From Sphingomonas sp. G-3-2-10 (GTDB taxonomy: Bacteria; Pseudomonadota; Alphaproteobacteria; Sphingomonadales; Sphingomonadaceae), in NCBI RefSeq assembly GCF_012927115.1, contig NZ_JABBFY010000001.1, positions 1,364,001 through 1,428,000 on the forward strand: DNA of 64,000 nt, written 5' to 3'. Position 1 is the stretch's first letter; each line of letters begins with the position of its first letter. The position numbers and the translations under genes are program-made. Of this stretch, positions 1 through 8,097 are shown piece by piece. The notes under the pieces were generated by a model. The model was not told the origin of the DNA and searched no databases. It worked only from the letters and a program-made list of their open reading frames with translations.

Positions 1-43
1 AACGGCCAATATGTGATCTGCCTGCCCTCCGCAGGCTGACGGA

Positions 44-98
44 AAAGGGCCGGCACGACCTGTGACAAGGCGCTTTCCCGAGCGCGTGCCGGTCCTTT
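44..98 (+). other. GC-rich hairpin at left edge
   Basis: Positions 44-57 pair with 85-98 in a 14-bp stem with one G-T wobble. The right arm ends in CCTTT, so on the plus strand it could be a terminator or the 3' end of a structured RNA whose body lies at or beyond the window edge. I could not assign it to a known RNA family. Bases 1-43 hold nothing recognisable. Confidence 0.4.
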
Positions 99-104
99 AA
101 GCGC

Positions 105-138
105 GGTGGTGGGGCGCCTCTCCTCCCGCCCCACCACC
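105..138. terminator. Inverted repeat downstream of gpx
   Basis: A perfect 12-bp stem (105-116 with 127-138) around a 10-nt loop lies just past the stop codon of the leftward glutathione peroxidase gene. Neither side has a T-run, so termination is inferred from position and stem strength only. Confidence 0.4.
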
Positions 139-155
139 ATTCGCGCAAAATCGGG

Positions 156-635
156 TCAGAGGAGCTTCTCGATATCCTTCGCGATATCCTCGGGCTTGGT
201 CGTCGGGGCATAACGGTCGAACACCGCGCCGGAGCGGGCGATCAGGAACTTGGTGAAGTTCCACTTGATCCCCTCCGTGCCCAGCACGCCCTTCTGCTCG
301 GACTTGAGATGCTGATAGAGCGGCGCAGTGTTGTCGCCATTGACGTCGATCTTGGCATAGACCGGGAAGGTCACGTCGTAGGTCATCGAACAGAAGTTCG
401 CGATCTCCGCCGCATCGCCCGGCTCCTGCGCGCCGAACTGGTTGCAGGGGAAGGCCAGCACTTCGAACCCGCGATCCCTGTACTTGCGATGCAGCGCCTC
501 CAGCCCTTCATATTGCGGGGTGAAGCCGCATTTGGAGGCGGTGTTGACGATCAGCAGTACCTGTCCGGAATATTCCGACAGATCGGTCTCGGTCCCATCG
601 GCCTTGCGGACCGGGATTTCCGTGATCTTCGTCAA
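156..635 (-). CDS. gpx: Glutathione peroxidase
   Basis: A 159-aa thioredoxin-fold peroxidase that reduces hydrogen peroxide or lipid hydroperoxides. The catalytic Cys36 sits in NTASKCGFTPQY, where animal enzymes carry selenocysteine. The FPCNQFGAQEPG block and the KWNFTKF block supply the Gln and Trp of the active site. I chose a TTG start at 633-635. It has GAGGAGA upstream at proper spacing and it overlaps the stop of the preceding acetyltransferase as TTGA, so the two are probably translationally coupled. A longer reading of 177 aa adds 18 residues not expected in the family. Bacterial members often use thioredoxin rather than glutathione. Confidence 0.93.
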   Translation of the reverse strand: MTKITEIPVRKADGTETDLSEYSGQVLLIVNTASKCGFTPQYEGLEALHRKYRDRGFEVLAFPCNQFGAQEPGDAAEIANFCSMTYDVTFPVYAKIDVNGDNTAPLYQHLKSEQKGVLGTEGIKWNFTKFLIARSGAVFDRYAPTTKPEDIAKDIEKLL

Positions 636-1231
636 CCTAAGTCTCCTCGCGCGAGCATCGTTTCGAGATTCTGTCGCACACCTCGCCACTCATGGTCGAG
701 GATGGAATAGACGACCGTGTCCCGCACCCGGCCATCGGGCATGATGCGCTGGCCGCGAAGAACGCCGTCCTGCTTCGCGCCGAGCCGCTCGATCGCCCGC
801 TGCGACGCCTTGTTGAGCCAGTCGGTACGGATCTGGACGCACACGCAGCCCAGCGTTTCGAACGCATGGCGAAGCAGCAGCAGCTTGGCTTCGGTATTCA
901 GGCCGGTGCGCTGGACGCGGCGCGCATAGAAGGTCCCGCCGATCTCGACGCGGCGATGGGCGGGATTGATCCGCAGATAGCGCGTCGAACCGACCAGCTT
1001 GCCGGCGTCATCGAGCACCGCGAACAGCATCGCCCTGCCCTGCTCGACCTCGCGCACACTGAAATCCATCCACGGATCGATCGTCTGGGGGCCCGGCGCC
1101 AGCGAATAGAACAGCTCCCACAGCCTGCCGTCGGACGACGCCTCGACCAGCGCGTCGCGGTCGGCGCGGTCGAGGGGGCGGAGCGTGACATGACGCCCGG
1201 AAAGCGTCGGCGTGTCGGTCCAGATCGTCAT
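632..1231 (-). CDS. GNAT N-acetyltransferase (RimJ/RimL type)
   Basis: A 199-aa GNAT-fold protein. It starts with the TLSGRHVTLRPLDRADRDAL pattern of the RimJ/RimL branch. The central GTFYARRVQRTGLNTEAKLLLL segment corresponds to the acetyl-CoA pyrophosphate loop, and NKASQRAIERLGAKQDGVLR is the usual C-terminal helix and strand. The acceptor is unknown. Family members acetylate protein N-termini, small amines or antibiotics. It precedes gpx with a 4-base overlap and lies 51 bp from the stop of lolD. Confidence 0.85.
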   Translation of the reverse strand: MTIWTDTPTLSGRHVTLRPLDRADRDALVEASSDGRLWELFYSLAPGPQTIDPWMDFSVREVEQGRAMLFAVLDDAGKLVGSTRYLRINPAHRRVEIGGTFYARRVQRTGLNTEAKLLLLRHAFETLGCVCVQIRTDWLNKASQRAIERLGAKQDGVLRGQRIMPDGRVRDTVVYSILDHEWRGVRQNLETMLARGDLG

Positions 1232-1282
1232 GGGCCGCAGAAGTGCGCGGCGAATGCGCCCAAAACGCGGCAGCGATTCGCC

Positions 1283-1960
1283 CTATTCCAGATGCCCCTC
1301 GTGCAGCCGCAGCACCCGATCCATCCGCGCGGCGAGACGCTCGTTATGAGTGGCCACCAGCGCCGCCGAGCCTTGGTCGCGGACCAGAGCGAGGAATTCG
1401 GCCAGCACCTTGTCGGCGGTCGCTTCGTCGAGATTGCCGGTGGGTTCGTCCGCCAGCACCAGCATCGGCTTGTTGGCCAGCGCGCGCGCGACCGCGACGC
1501 GCTGCTGCTCGCCGCCCGAAAGCTGGCTGGGCCGGTGCGTCAGGCGCGCGCCAAGGCCCAGCGCGGTGAGCAGATGCTCGGCGCGCCGGTCCGCATCGGC
1601 GCGAATCGCGCCGTGGATCATCTGCGGCAGCACGACATTCTCGAGCGCGTTGAAGTCCGGCAGCAGGTGGTGAAACTGATAGATGAAGCCCAGCCGGTCA
1701 CGGCGGACCTCGGTGCGGCCCGCGCTGTCGAGCTGCGCCGCTTCCTTGCCGCCGATGCGGATCGAGCCTTCGAATCCGCCTTCGAGCAGGCCGACCGCCT
1801 GAAGCAGCGTCGACTTGCCCGAGCCCGAAGGACCCAGCAGCGCGACGATCTCGCCCGGCATGATGGTCAGATCGACGCCACGCAGAACCTCGATCGTGGT
1901 TTCGCCCTGCGTGAAGCTGCGCTTCAGGCCACGGGTCTGGAGAACGGGTTCGTTATTCAT
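1283..1960 (-). CDS. lolD: Lipoprotein export ATPase LolD
   Basis: A 225-aa ABC ATPase that drives release of outer-membrane lipoproteins from the inner membrane. Walker A is GPSGSGKST near residue 43, the Q-loop region reads [10 protein letters not shown], the signature is [14 protein letters not shown] and Walker B is [13 protein letters not shown]. The LLPDF segment after the Q-loop is typical of LolD/MacB-like ATPases. Its ATG lies inside the end of the permease gene (8-bp overlap), so the pair forms one transcription unit. The permease partner makes LolD more likely than FtsE. Confidence 0.93.
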   Translation of the reverse strand: MNNEPVLQTRGLKRSFTQGETTIEVLRGVDLTIMPGEIVALLGPSGSGKSTLLQAVGLLEGGFEGSIRIGGKEAAQLDSAGRTEVRRDRLGFIYQFHHLLPDFNALENVVLPQMIHGAIRADADRRAEHLLTALGLGARLTHRPSQLSGGEQQRVAVARALANKPMLVLADEPTGNLDEATADKVLAEFLALVRDQGSAALVATHNERLAARMDRVLRLHEGHLE

Positions 1961-3203
1961 AGCGCAGCACCTGCACCGGATCGGTGCTCGCGGCTTTCCA
2001 CGCGGGATAGAGCGTCGCGAGGAAGCTGAAGAGGAACGCCATCACGATGATTCCGATCACTTCGAACGTATCGGGCTCGGCGGGCAGTTCGGTGAGGAAC
2101 CGCATCGACGGGTCCCACACGTTCATGCCGGTGACCAGCCCGATGAACTTCACCACATATTCGCGGAAATACAGGATCACGAAGCCCAGCAGCGCACCCG
2201 CCGCGATGCCCACCGTGCCGATCGCGGTGCCGACGGTCATGAAGATGCGCATCAGCCCGCCGCGCGAGGCGCCCATCGTCCGCAGCACGGCGATGTCGCG
2301 AGTCTTCGATCGGACCAGCATGATCAGCGACGAAACGATGTTGAACGACGCAACGATGATGATCAGTGACAACACGACGAAGCTGACGATGCGATCGATC
2401 GACAGCGCCTCGAACAGCTGCGAATTCATCTGCCGCCAGTCGACGATCTGCCCGCTGCCGCGGACTTTCGGGGCAAGCGGCGCAAGGATGTCCTGAACCT
2501 TGTCGGCATTCTCGGTCTCGATCTCGACCATGCCGACCGAGTCGCCCAGCAGCAGGAGCGTCTGGGCATCCTCCATCGGCATGATCACGAACGCCTTGTC
2601 GTAATCATAGACGCCGACTTCGAAGATCGCGGCGACGCGATATTTCACGATGCGGAACATGGTGCCGAAAGGTGTGGCGGCACCCTGCGGATTGATGATC
2701 GAGATTTCGCTGCCGATTTCGGCGCCGATCGACGCCGCGAGGCGCGATCCGATCGCGACCTGTTCGCTGCCTGGCTTCATATTGGCGAACTTGCCGAGGA
2801 TTTCCTTGCCCTTCAGCGTCGGGTTGGAATTGATGTCCTCCACCGTCATGCCGCGGATCAGCGCGAATTCGACGCGGCCATTATAGCTGGCGAACAGCGG
2901 CTGCTCGATCAGCGGCGTGGCGCTGGTGATGCCCGGCGTGGCCTTGGCCTGCTTCACGACCTCGCGCCAGTTGGGCATCTGGCCGTTATAGCCTTGGATG
3001 ACGGCATGGCCGTTCAGTCCCGTGATCTTGTCGAAAAGTTCGGCGCGGAAGCCGTTCATCACGCTCATCACCACGATCAGCGCGGCGACGCCCAGCATCA
3101 CGGCGACGAGGCTGAACCCGGCGACGACGGCGATGAACGCCTCGCCCCGGCCGGGCAGCAGGTATCGCTTGGCGATCATCCGCTCATAGCGCGAGAGTAG
3201 CAT
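1953..3203 (-). CDS. lolC: Lipoprotein-releasing permease LolC/LolE family
   Basis: A 416-aa inner-membrane permease with one N-terminal transmembrane segment, a large periplasmic domain (about residues 50-270) and three C-terminal segments of the FtsX type. The N-terminus [20 protein letters not shown] and the [16 protein letters not shown] motif are hallmarks of LolC/LolE. Only one permease gene is present, as in many alphaproteobacteria where a single LolF-type homodimer is assumed. It is first in a two-gene unit with lolD. The upstream gap of about 530 bp must hold its promoter, which I could not pin down. Confidence 0.92.
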   Translation of the reverse strand: MLLSRYERMIAKRYLLPGRGEAFIAVVAGFSLVAVMLGVAALIVVMSVMNGFRAELFDKITGLNGHAVIQGYNGQMPNWREVVKQAKATPGITSATPLIEQPLFASYNGRVEFALIRGMTVEDINSNPTLKGKEILGKFANMKPGSEQVAIGSRLAASIGAEIGSEISIINPQGAATPFGTMFRIVKYRVAAIFEVGVYDYDKAFVIMPMEDAQTLLLLGDSVGMVEIETENADKVQDILAPLAPKVRGSGQIVDWRQMNSQLFEALSIDRIVSFVVLSLIIIVASFNIVSSLIMLVRSKTRDIAVLRTMGASRGGLMRIFMTVGTAIGTVGIAAGALLGFVILYFREYVVKFIGLVTGMNVWDPSMRFLTELPAEPDTFEVIGIIVMAFLFSFLATLYPAWKAASTDPVQVLRYE

Positions 3204-3583
3204 GAAGTCGGCGGTCCCCGCGGAGAAGCAAAACGGTGTGTCGCGGCTCTAGGGCAGTTTCGGGGCGGTGCGCAAATGGAGATAGTGTCACATTCCCTGT
3301 TGCCTATGCGCCACAGGGTCACGCCAATCTGAGTCCTAATGCTTCATTACCGGTGACAAAGGGCAAAGCCGGTCCTAGCAAACCGATGTCGAAACGCAGG
3401 CAACGGCCGTGGTTCGGGGAGGCTCTTTGCCCCGCTTGTTGGCAAGAACAGGCGTGCGGGCGAAGGACCTGACAAAGGGGGCTGACGAGGCATCGTCACG
3501 CAGGCGCCCGGGCTGGAAACAGTCCGGGCGTTTGCGCGTCTGGGGTAGATCTATTTTGTGATTGTGGCCGCAGGTGCGGCCTT
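3204..3583. other. Gene-free spacer upstream of lolC
   Basis: No open frame here looks like a gene. One clear hairpin is present: CGCCCGG at 3505-3511 pairs with CCGGGCG at 3524-3530, followed by TTTGCG. It resembles a weak rightward terminator and could mean that a short untranslated RNA is made here. The leftward lolCD promoter must also lie in this stretch. Confidence 0.35.
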
Positions 3584-3733
3584 GCTCCCTCTCCCATCGG
3601 GAGAGGGAAGGAGCCGACGAAGTCGGCGGAAGGGTGAGGGTGACCGATGGTCGACCTACCCCATTCACCCTCACCCTTCCCACCGCTTCGCGGCGGCCCC
3701 CTTCCCTCTCCCAATAGGAGAGGGAGAAGAAGC
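3584..3733. repeat. REP-like inverted pair
   Basis: Two copies of a roughly 60-base unit face each other. The first (about 3585-3644) contains CTCCCTCTCCC-ATC-GGGAGAGGGA, then GCCGACGAAGTCGGCGG, then AAGGGTGAGGG. The second (about 3664-3732) is its reverse complement with changes in the loops. The layout (palindrome, short hairpin, GGGTGAGGG tail, inverted partner) is that of REP/BIME elements. It sits between lolC and the GntR gene. Confidence 0.75.
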
Positions 3734-3734
3734 C

Positions 3735-4445
3735 TCACCCCGTCCGCGTACCCTCCATCAAATCCTGAATCGAAGCGTCGAAATGCGCCTCCATCGACGC
3801 CACCGCACCCGCCGGATCACAGTCGTAAATCGCCTTCGCCAGCGCGCGATGGCCGGCGAGAGTCGCGACCTGCTGATCGCGGGTCTGGCGGGTGCCCCAC
3901 GCCTGCGGCACCGCCACTTCCATCAGCGGCGCATAGGAGCGGACCATCTGGCGAAACAGCTGGTTGTGCGATGCGTCCGCGATCGCCTGATGGAAAGCGA
4001 CGTCGATCCTCGTCAGTTCGGGCAGATTCTCCGCCGCGGCCGTCATGGCGTCGGCCAGTTCGACGATCCGCTTCGCTTCGGCATCGGTGCGACGTTCAGC
4101 CGCCAGCGCGGCGATTCGCAGCTCGACAGTGCGGCGCACGTCCCACACTTCGTTGAAGCTGATCTGCGCGGTCGACACGGCATGATCGAGCGAAGTCGCC
4201 ATCACAGAACCGTCGATCGCGCCGACCCGCGCCCGGCGCCCATTGGCAACGTCGAGCACGCGCAGCGCGGCAAGCGCGCCGAACGCTTCGCGCATCACCG
4301 CGCGGCTCACGCCCAGATTGGCAGCGAAATGGCTCTCGCCCGGCAGATTGTCGCCGACCTTGAGGTCATGGTCGCGGATATGGTTGCGGATCGCGGCGAC
4401 CGCCTGGTGGACCAGCGAGACGCCCTCGCCTGCTGCGCTCGCCAT
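3735..4445 (-). CDS. FCD-type GntR (FadR subfamily) regulator
   Basis: A 236-aa regulator. The N-terminal winged helix-turn-helix spans about residues 10-75, with LPGESHFAANLGVSRAVMREA as recognition region. The all-helical FCD ligand domain spans about 85-220 and has metal-binding candidates Asp/His in RIDVAFHQAIADASHN and the later GHRALAKAI. FCD regulators usually respond to small carboxylates. The start is the ATG at 4443-4445, which overlaps the TGA of the AraC gene. The 15-bp palindromes flanking the module (5262-5276, 5285-5299, 8042-8056) fit the half-site logic of FCD proteins, so this protein probably controls the whole module. Confidence 0.88.
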   Translation of the reverse strand: MASAAGEGVSLVHQAVAAIRNHIRDHDLKVGDNLPGESHFAANLGVSRAVMREAFGALAALRVLDVANGRRARVGAIDGSVMATSLDHAVSTAQISFNEVWDVRRTVELRIAALAAERRTDAEAKRIVELADAMTAAAENLPELTRIDVAFHQAIADASHNQLFRQMVRSYAPLMEVAVPQAWGTRQTRDQQVATLAGHRALAKAIYDCDPAGAVASMEAHFDASIQDLMEGTRTG

Positions 4446-5221
4446 CAGGCGGCCATTCGCGTGGCGCGATACTGGGTCGGCGCGACGCCATAATGGCGCG
4501 AAAAGGCACGCGCGAAGCTCGCATTGTTGAGGTAGCCGCAACGATAGCCGATCGACGAAACTGGCAAGTCAGTGATCAGAAGCATCTGCTTCGCCTCCCC
4601 CAGACGTTGCTCGGCGATAGCGTCGGCAACGCTGCACGAGAAGAGGTCGCGGAACCCGCGGGTAAGCTTGGCGCGATTGAGGCCGCAGGCGCGGGCGATA
4701 GTGTCGAGCGTGATCTTCTCGGCCCATTTGTCTTCAATGAAGCGGCGGGCGACCATCAGCCGCTGGCTGTCGGCCATCGACAGCGAACCCGCCGCGCCGA
4801 ACGGAACCAGTTCGTCCTCGTCGTGCAGGCGGAGGATCTCGCACAGCGCTTCGATGCTTTTGGCGCCGCGATACACCACCCGCGCGGCTTCGGAGAAATT
4901 GCAGTCGCGCACGGCAAAGGCGATGGCGCGCAGCCCGGCCGGGATGTGGAACCGCTCCCCGTCCCGCATGTCGAGCTTCGTCCCGAGCAGCCGGGTGGTC
5001 GCCGCGCGGGCGATGACGAGAATCAGCCGCGATTGCGCCGCATCGCGATCGAACTGCGCCGCCGACGGGCGGCTGTGGTGCGAGAAGCTGGTGTTGGCGA
5101 AATCGAAGACGAAGGCGGAGGACTGGGCCGGCCAGTCGGTCTCGCCGAGCACACCGGCGCCCATATGGATCACCATTTCGGGCGAAATCGCGATCCGTTC
5201 CATTGCCGACGACTCAGTCAT
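4445..5221 (-). CDS. AraC-family transcriptional regulator
   Basis: A 258-aa protein. The last 100 residues form the double helix-turn-helix of the AraC family (TLDTIARACGLNRAKLTRGF, then SSIGYRCGYLNNASFARAF and HYGVAPTQYR). The N-terminal 150 residues are a sensor domain that I cannot assign. GGAGAGG lies seven bases before the ATG. It is co-transcribed with the FCD regulator through a TGATG overlap. A palindromic operator candidate is 40 bp upstream of its start, so it is probably under control of the downstream regulator. Confidence 0.88.
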   Translation of the reverse strand: MTESSAMERIAISPEMVIHMGAGVLGETDWPAQSSAFVFDFANTSFSHHSRPSAAQFDRDAAQSRLILVIARAATTRLLGTKLDMRDGERFHIPAGLRAIAFAVRDCNFSEAARVVYRGAKSIEALCEILRLHDEDELVPFGAAGSLSMADSQRLMVARRFIEDKWAEKITLDTIARACGLNRAKLTRGFRDLFSCSVADAIAEQRLGEAKQMLLITDLPVSSIGYRCGYLNNASFARAFSRHYGVAPTQYRATRMAA

Positions 5222-5261
5222 GACACCTCTCCGATTCCCTCATGGGGTGGAGCGCTTGTGA

Positions 5262-5276
5262 ACCTATCGGATAGGT
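5262..5276. promoter_or_regulatory. Palindromic operator candidate 1
   Basis: ACCTATCGGATAGGT is a perfect 7-1-7 palindrome 40 bp upstream of the AraC gene start. The outer ACCT/AGGT and inner TC-N-GA match the two other copies in this module. The spacing and symmetry suit a GntR-FCD dimer. Confidence 0.7.
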
Positions 5277-5284
5277 TTTGCAAG

Positions 5285-5299
5285 ACCTGTCAGACAGGT
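5285..5299. promoter_or_regulatory. Palindromic operator candidate 2
   Basis: ACCTGTCAGACAGGT is a second perfect 7-1-7 palindrome. It lies 23 bp from the first, centre to centre (about two helical turns), and overlaps the last codons of the MFS gene. The tandem arrangement suggests cooperative binding over the promoter of the regulator pair. Confidence 0.65.
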
Positions 5300-6573
5300 T
5301 CGCTCGTCGCACTGGCAGGCGCACGGCGCATCGCGATCCAGAAGGCAATGCACGAGACCAATCCGACGAACACGCTGACCCATGCCGTGGCGGTGCCAAG
5401 ATGCTTGCCGCCCTCGCCCATCGCATCGCTGATCGCGCCAATCAGCGGCGGGGCGACGCCGAAGCCGATCAGCCCGGCGAGCGTCAGGAACGCGCCGATG
5501 CACAGCCCGCGAAGCTCGTTGGGCAGCAACACGGTGATGGCGATTGCGGTAATCAGCCCGGTCACGGTGCCGCTCAGGATCAGTACGCCGAAGCCGATGC
5601 CGAGCCAGGTCACGTCGGGCGCGACGGTGTAGAGGCCCGCGGGCACGCCCAATGCGGAGAAGAACACCGCGCCGATCAGCACACCGCCCCTGCCCCGGCG
5701 ATGGCCGACGTCCGCAGCGATGCCGCCGATGATCGATCCGGCAAGCCCGGTGACGAACAGCACCGTTCCGACCCACTCGGTCTGCGCCGCCGCCATGCCA
5801 TAGCTGCGCGAGAGAACGGGCGCGATCAGGATGCCTGCCGACGCGTCCGCCATTGTCACCGCGATCTGTCCGACGAACAGCGGGATCAGGAACCCCCGCC
5901 GCGACCAGAGTTCGCGCGCTACGGTACGGAACGGCGCACCCGGCCCGGCGAGCATCTCGCGGCGGGGCGGCTCGCGCAGGAACAGCAGCGCCCCGATCAG
6001 CGCCGCGCTGACCAGCCCCACGACCAGATGCACCCCACGCCACGCCTCGAGGCCCCACAGCCCGCTTTCGCCGATCAGCGTGAACAGCCGCACCCCGACG
6101 ATGAACACCGCCGCCTGTCCCAGCACCTTGCCGAGCGTCAGCACCAGCATCGCCCGCCCGCGCTGGCCCGGCGTGGCGATGTCGGCCGCCAGCGAGATCG
6201 CGCAGGTCATGGCTCCCGTTGCGCCCACACCCGCGGCCATCCGGCTGGCGAGCAGCACGCCCAGATCGTTGGAGAAAGCCGTGCCGATCGATCCGGCGGT
6301 CCAGATGCCTGTAAGGACGATCATCAACCGCAGCCGGTTGGTCCGGTCGACCAGGATACCGATCGGTATCGACAGCAACAGCATCGGGATCGCGGTCCCC
6401 AGCCCCTGCACCAGCGTCAGCTGGAAATCGCTGAGGCCAAGCTGCGCGTTCGCCGCATCCTGAAGCGCGCTGAACTGTCCCATCGCCTGCACGCCCAGCG
6501 CCACGACCAGCGCGAACAGGATAAGCGTCGGCATCAGCCGCACGAACGGCGTTTCGCCCGGCGCAGCGCTCAC
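5290..6573 (-). CDS. MFS transporter
   Basis: A 427-aa major facilitator with about 12 membrane segments. The motif IGILVDRTNRLRLM between segments 2 and 3 is the MFS signature loop. The start is a GTG at 6571-6573, which overlaps the TGA of the flavoprotein gene as GTGA. Its place inside a two-regulator catabolic module suggests uptake of the acid oxidised by the neighbouring dehydrogenase, but the sequence alone does not show the substrate. Confidence 0.85.
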   Translation of the reverse strand: MSAAPGETPFVRLMPTLILFALVVALGVQAMGQFSALQDAANAQLGLSDFQLTLVQGLGTAIPMLLLSIPIGILVDRTNRLRLMIVLTGIWTAGSIGTAFSNDLGVLLASRMAAGVGATGAMTCAISLAADIATPGQRGRAMLVLTLGKVLGQAAVFIVGVRLFTLIGESGLWGLEAWRGVHLVVGLVSAALIGALLFLREPPRREMLAGPGAPFRTVARELWSRRGFLIPLFVGQIAVTMADASAGILIAPVLSRSYGMAAAQTEWVGTVLFVTGLAGSIIGGIAADVGHRRGRGGVLIGAVFFSALGVPAGLYTVAPDVTWLGIGFGVLILSGTVTGLITAIAITVLLPNELRGLCIGAFLTLAGLIGFGVAPPLIGAISDAMGEGGKHLGTATAWVSVFVGLVSCIAFWIAMRRAPASATSEPV

Positions 6574-7973
6574 AGCGAGAAGATCTTGCCGGGGTTGAAC
6601 AGGTCCTTCGGGTCGATCGCCCGCTTGATCAGCCGCATCATATCGACCGCATCGCCAAGCTCGTCGATCAGGCAATCCTGCTTGCCGATGCCGATGCCAT
6701 GCTCGCCGGTGCAGGTGCCGTCCATCGCCAGCGCGCGGGCGACCAGTTTCTTGTTGAGCGCCTCCACTTCGGCCATCTCGCCGGGCGCATCGGGATCGAT
6801 CGAGAAGACGACATGGAAATTGCCGTCGCCGACATGACCCAGGATCGTGGCCGGCACGCTCGCGGTGGCAAGATCGGCCTTGGTCTCAACGATGCATTCC
6901 GCCAGCCGGCTGATCGGCACGCACACATCGGTCGCCCAGCCGACCGCGCCCGCCCGCAAATTCACCGCGGCGTAATAAGCCTCATGCCGCGCCTTCCACA
7001 GCTTCGATCGCTCCTCGGGCAGGTTCGACCATTTGAACTCGCCCCCGCCGTTCATCGACGCGATCTCGCGCACCGTCTCGATCTGCTCGCCGACATGGAG
7101 CGGCGATCCGTGGAATTCGAAGAAGAGCGTGGTCAGCTCGGGATAATCGAGCTTCGACCAGCGATTGACCGCCTTCATCTGCACATCGTCGAGGATCTCG
7201 ACCCGCGCCAGCGGCACGCCAAGCTGGATCGCCTGCACCACCGTATCCACCGCACCGCCGATCGTATCGAACGCGCAAACCGCCGAGGAAATCGTCTCGG
7301 GAATGCCATGCAGCCGCAGCGTCACTTCGGTGATGATGCCCAGCGTGCCCTCGGAACCGATCATCAGCCGCGTCAGGTCATAGCCCGCCGCCGACTTCCG
7401 CGCCCTCCGACTGGTGCGAATGTCCCGACCGTCCGGCGTGACGACCCGCAGCGACAGCACCGCCTCGCGCATTGTGCCATAGCGGACGGCATTGGTGCCC
7501 GACGCACGGGTGGAAGCCATGCCGCCGATGGTGGCGTTGGCGCCCGGATCGATCGGGAAGAACAATCCCGTATCGCGGATCCACGCATTGAGCTCCTCGC
7601 GGCGCACCCCGGCCTGAACGGTACAATCGAGATCCTCGGCATTCACTTCGAGGATCGCGTTCATCTCGGAAAGGTCGATGGTGACGCCTCCGCGAACCGC
7701 CAGCGTATTGCCTTCGATCGAAGTGCCCGCACCGAACGGGATCACCGGCACCTCGTGCGCGACGCACAAGCGGACCAGCGCGACGACTTCCTCGGTGGTG
7801 TGGGCATAGATCACGGCATCGGGTGGCGCCGGCTGGAAATGGGCTTCGCTCTGGCCGTGCTGAAGACGGATCGCGTCGCTGGTCTTGAGCCGGTCGCCGA
7901 ACATCGCACGCGCCGCATCGAAAAATTCGGGTGGAAGCGGCTTTCGCGGCGAAACTGCGGTAGCAACGGACAT
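6570..7973 (-). CDS. FAD-linked D-2-hydroxyacid dehydrogenase (D-lactate dehydrogenase type)
   Basis: A 467-aa flavoprotein of the GlcD/Dld family, which oxidises D-2-hydroxyacids and passes electrons to cytochrome c, ETF or quinone. The PCMH-type FAD domain spans about residues 40-220 (PVIPFGAGTSIEGNT, DPGANATIGGMASTRASGTN, IGSEGTLGIITE). The FAD-oxidase C-terminal domain carries the GHVGDGNFH and CTGEHGIGIGK motifs, with metal and substrate histidines. The overall pattern is closest to the LDHD/Dld1 type. The start at 7971-7973 has GGGGGAGAGG upstream. An operator candidate (8042-8056) lies about 70 bp upstream. D-lactate is the default guess. Confidence 0.88.
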   Translation of the reverse strand: MSVATAVSPRKPLPPEFFDAARAMFGDRLKTSDAIRLQHGQSEAHFQPAPPDAVIYAHTTEEVVALVRLCVAHEVPVIPFGAGTSIEGNTLAVRGGVTIDLSEMNAILEVNAEDLDCTVQAGVRREELNAWIRDTGLFFPIDPGANATIGGMASTRASGTNAVRYGTMREAVLSLRVVTPDGRDIRTSRRARKSAAGYDLTRLMIGSEGTLGIITEVTLRLHGIPETISSAVCAFDTIGGAVDTVVQAIQLGVPLARVEILDDVQMKAVNRWSKLDYPELTTLFFEFHGSPLHVGEQIETVREIASMNGGGEFKWSNLPEERSKLWKARHEAYYAAVNLRAGAVGWATDVCVPISRLAECIVETKADLATASVPATILGHVGDGNFHVVFSIDPDAPGEMAEVEALNKKLVARALAMDGTCTGEHGIGIGKQDCLIDELGDAVDMMRLIKRAIDPKDLFNPGKIFSL

Positions 7974-8041
7974 CGGACCTCTCCCCCGCCGGCCTGATCC
8001 TGACATGGCCGATCGGTCACCTCGCTTCTATGTCACGCACA

Positions 8042-8056
8042 ACCTATCTGAAAGGT
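8042..8056. promoter_or_regulatory. Palindromic operator candidate 3
   Basis: ACCTATCTGAAAGGT matches operator candidates 1 and 2 with one mismatch in the right arm. It lies about 70 bp upstream of the flavoprotein start, where the leftward promoter of the dehydrogenase-transporter operon should be. Confidence 0.6.
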
Positions 8057-8097
8057 CAATGCCTGTGCCGAGCGGCGCGTCCGGTTGATCGAACCGC

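Noticed and set aside
1..138. Edge hairpins considered as 6S, SRP or RNase P RNA
   Set aside because: None of the diagnostic loops of those RNAs is visible in the available bases. Left as an unassigned structure.
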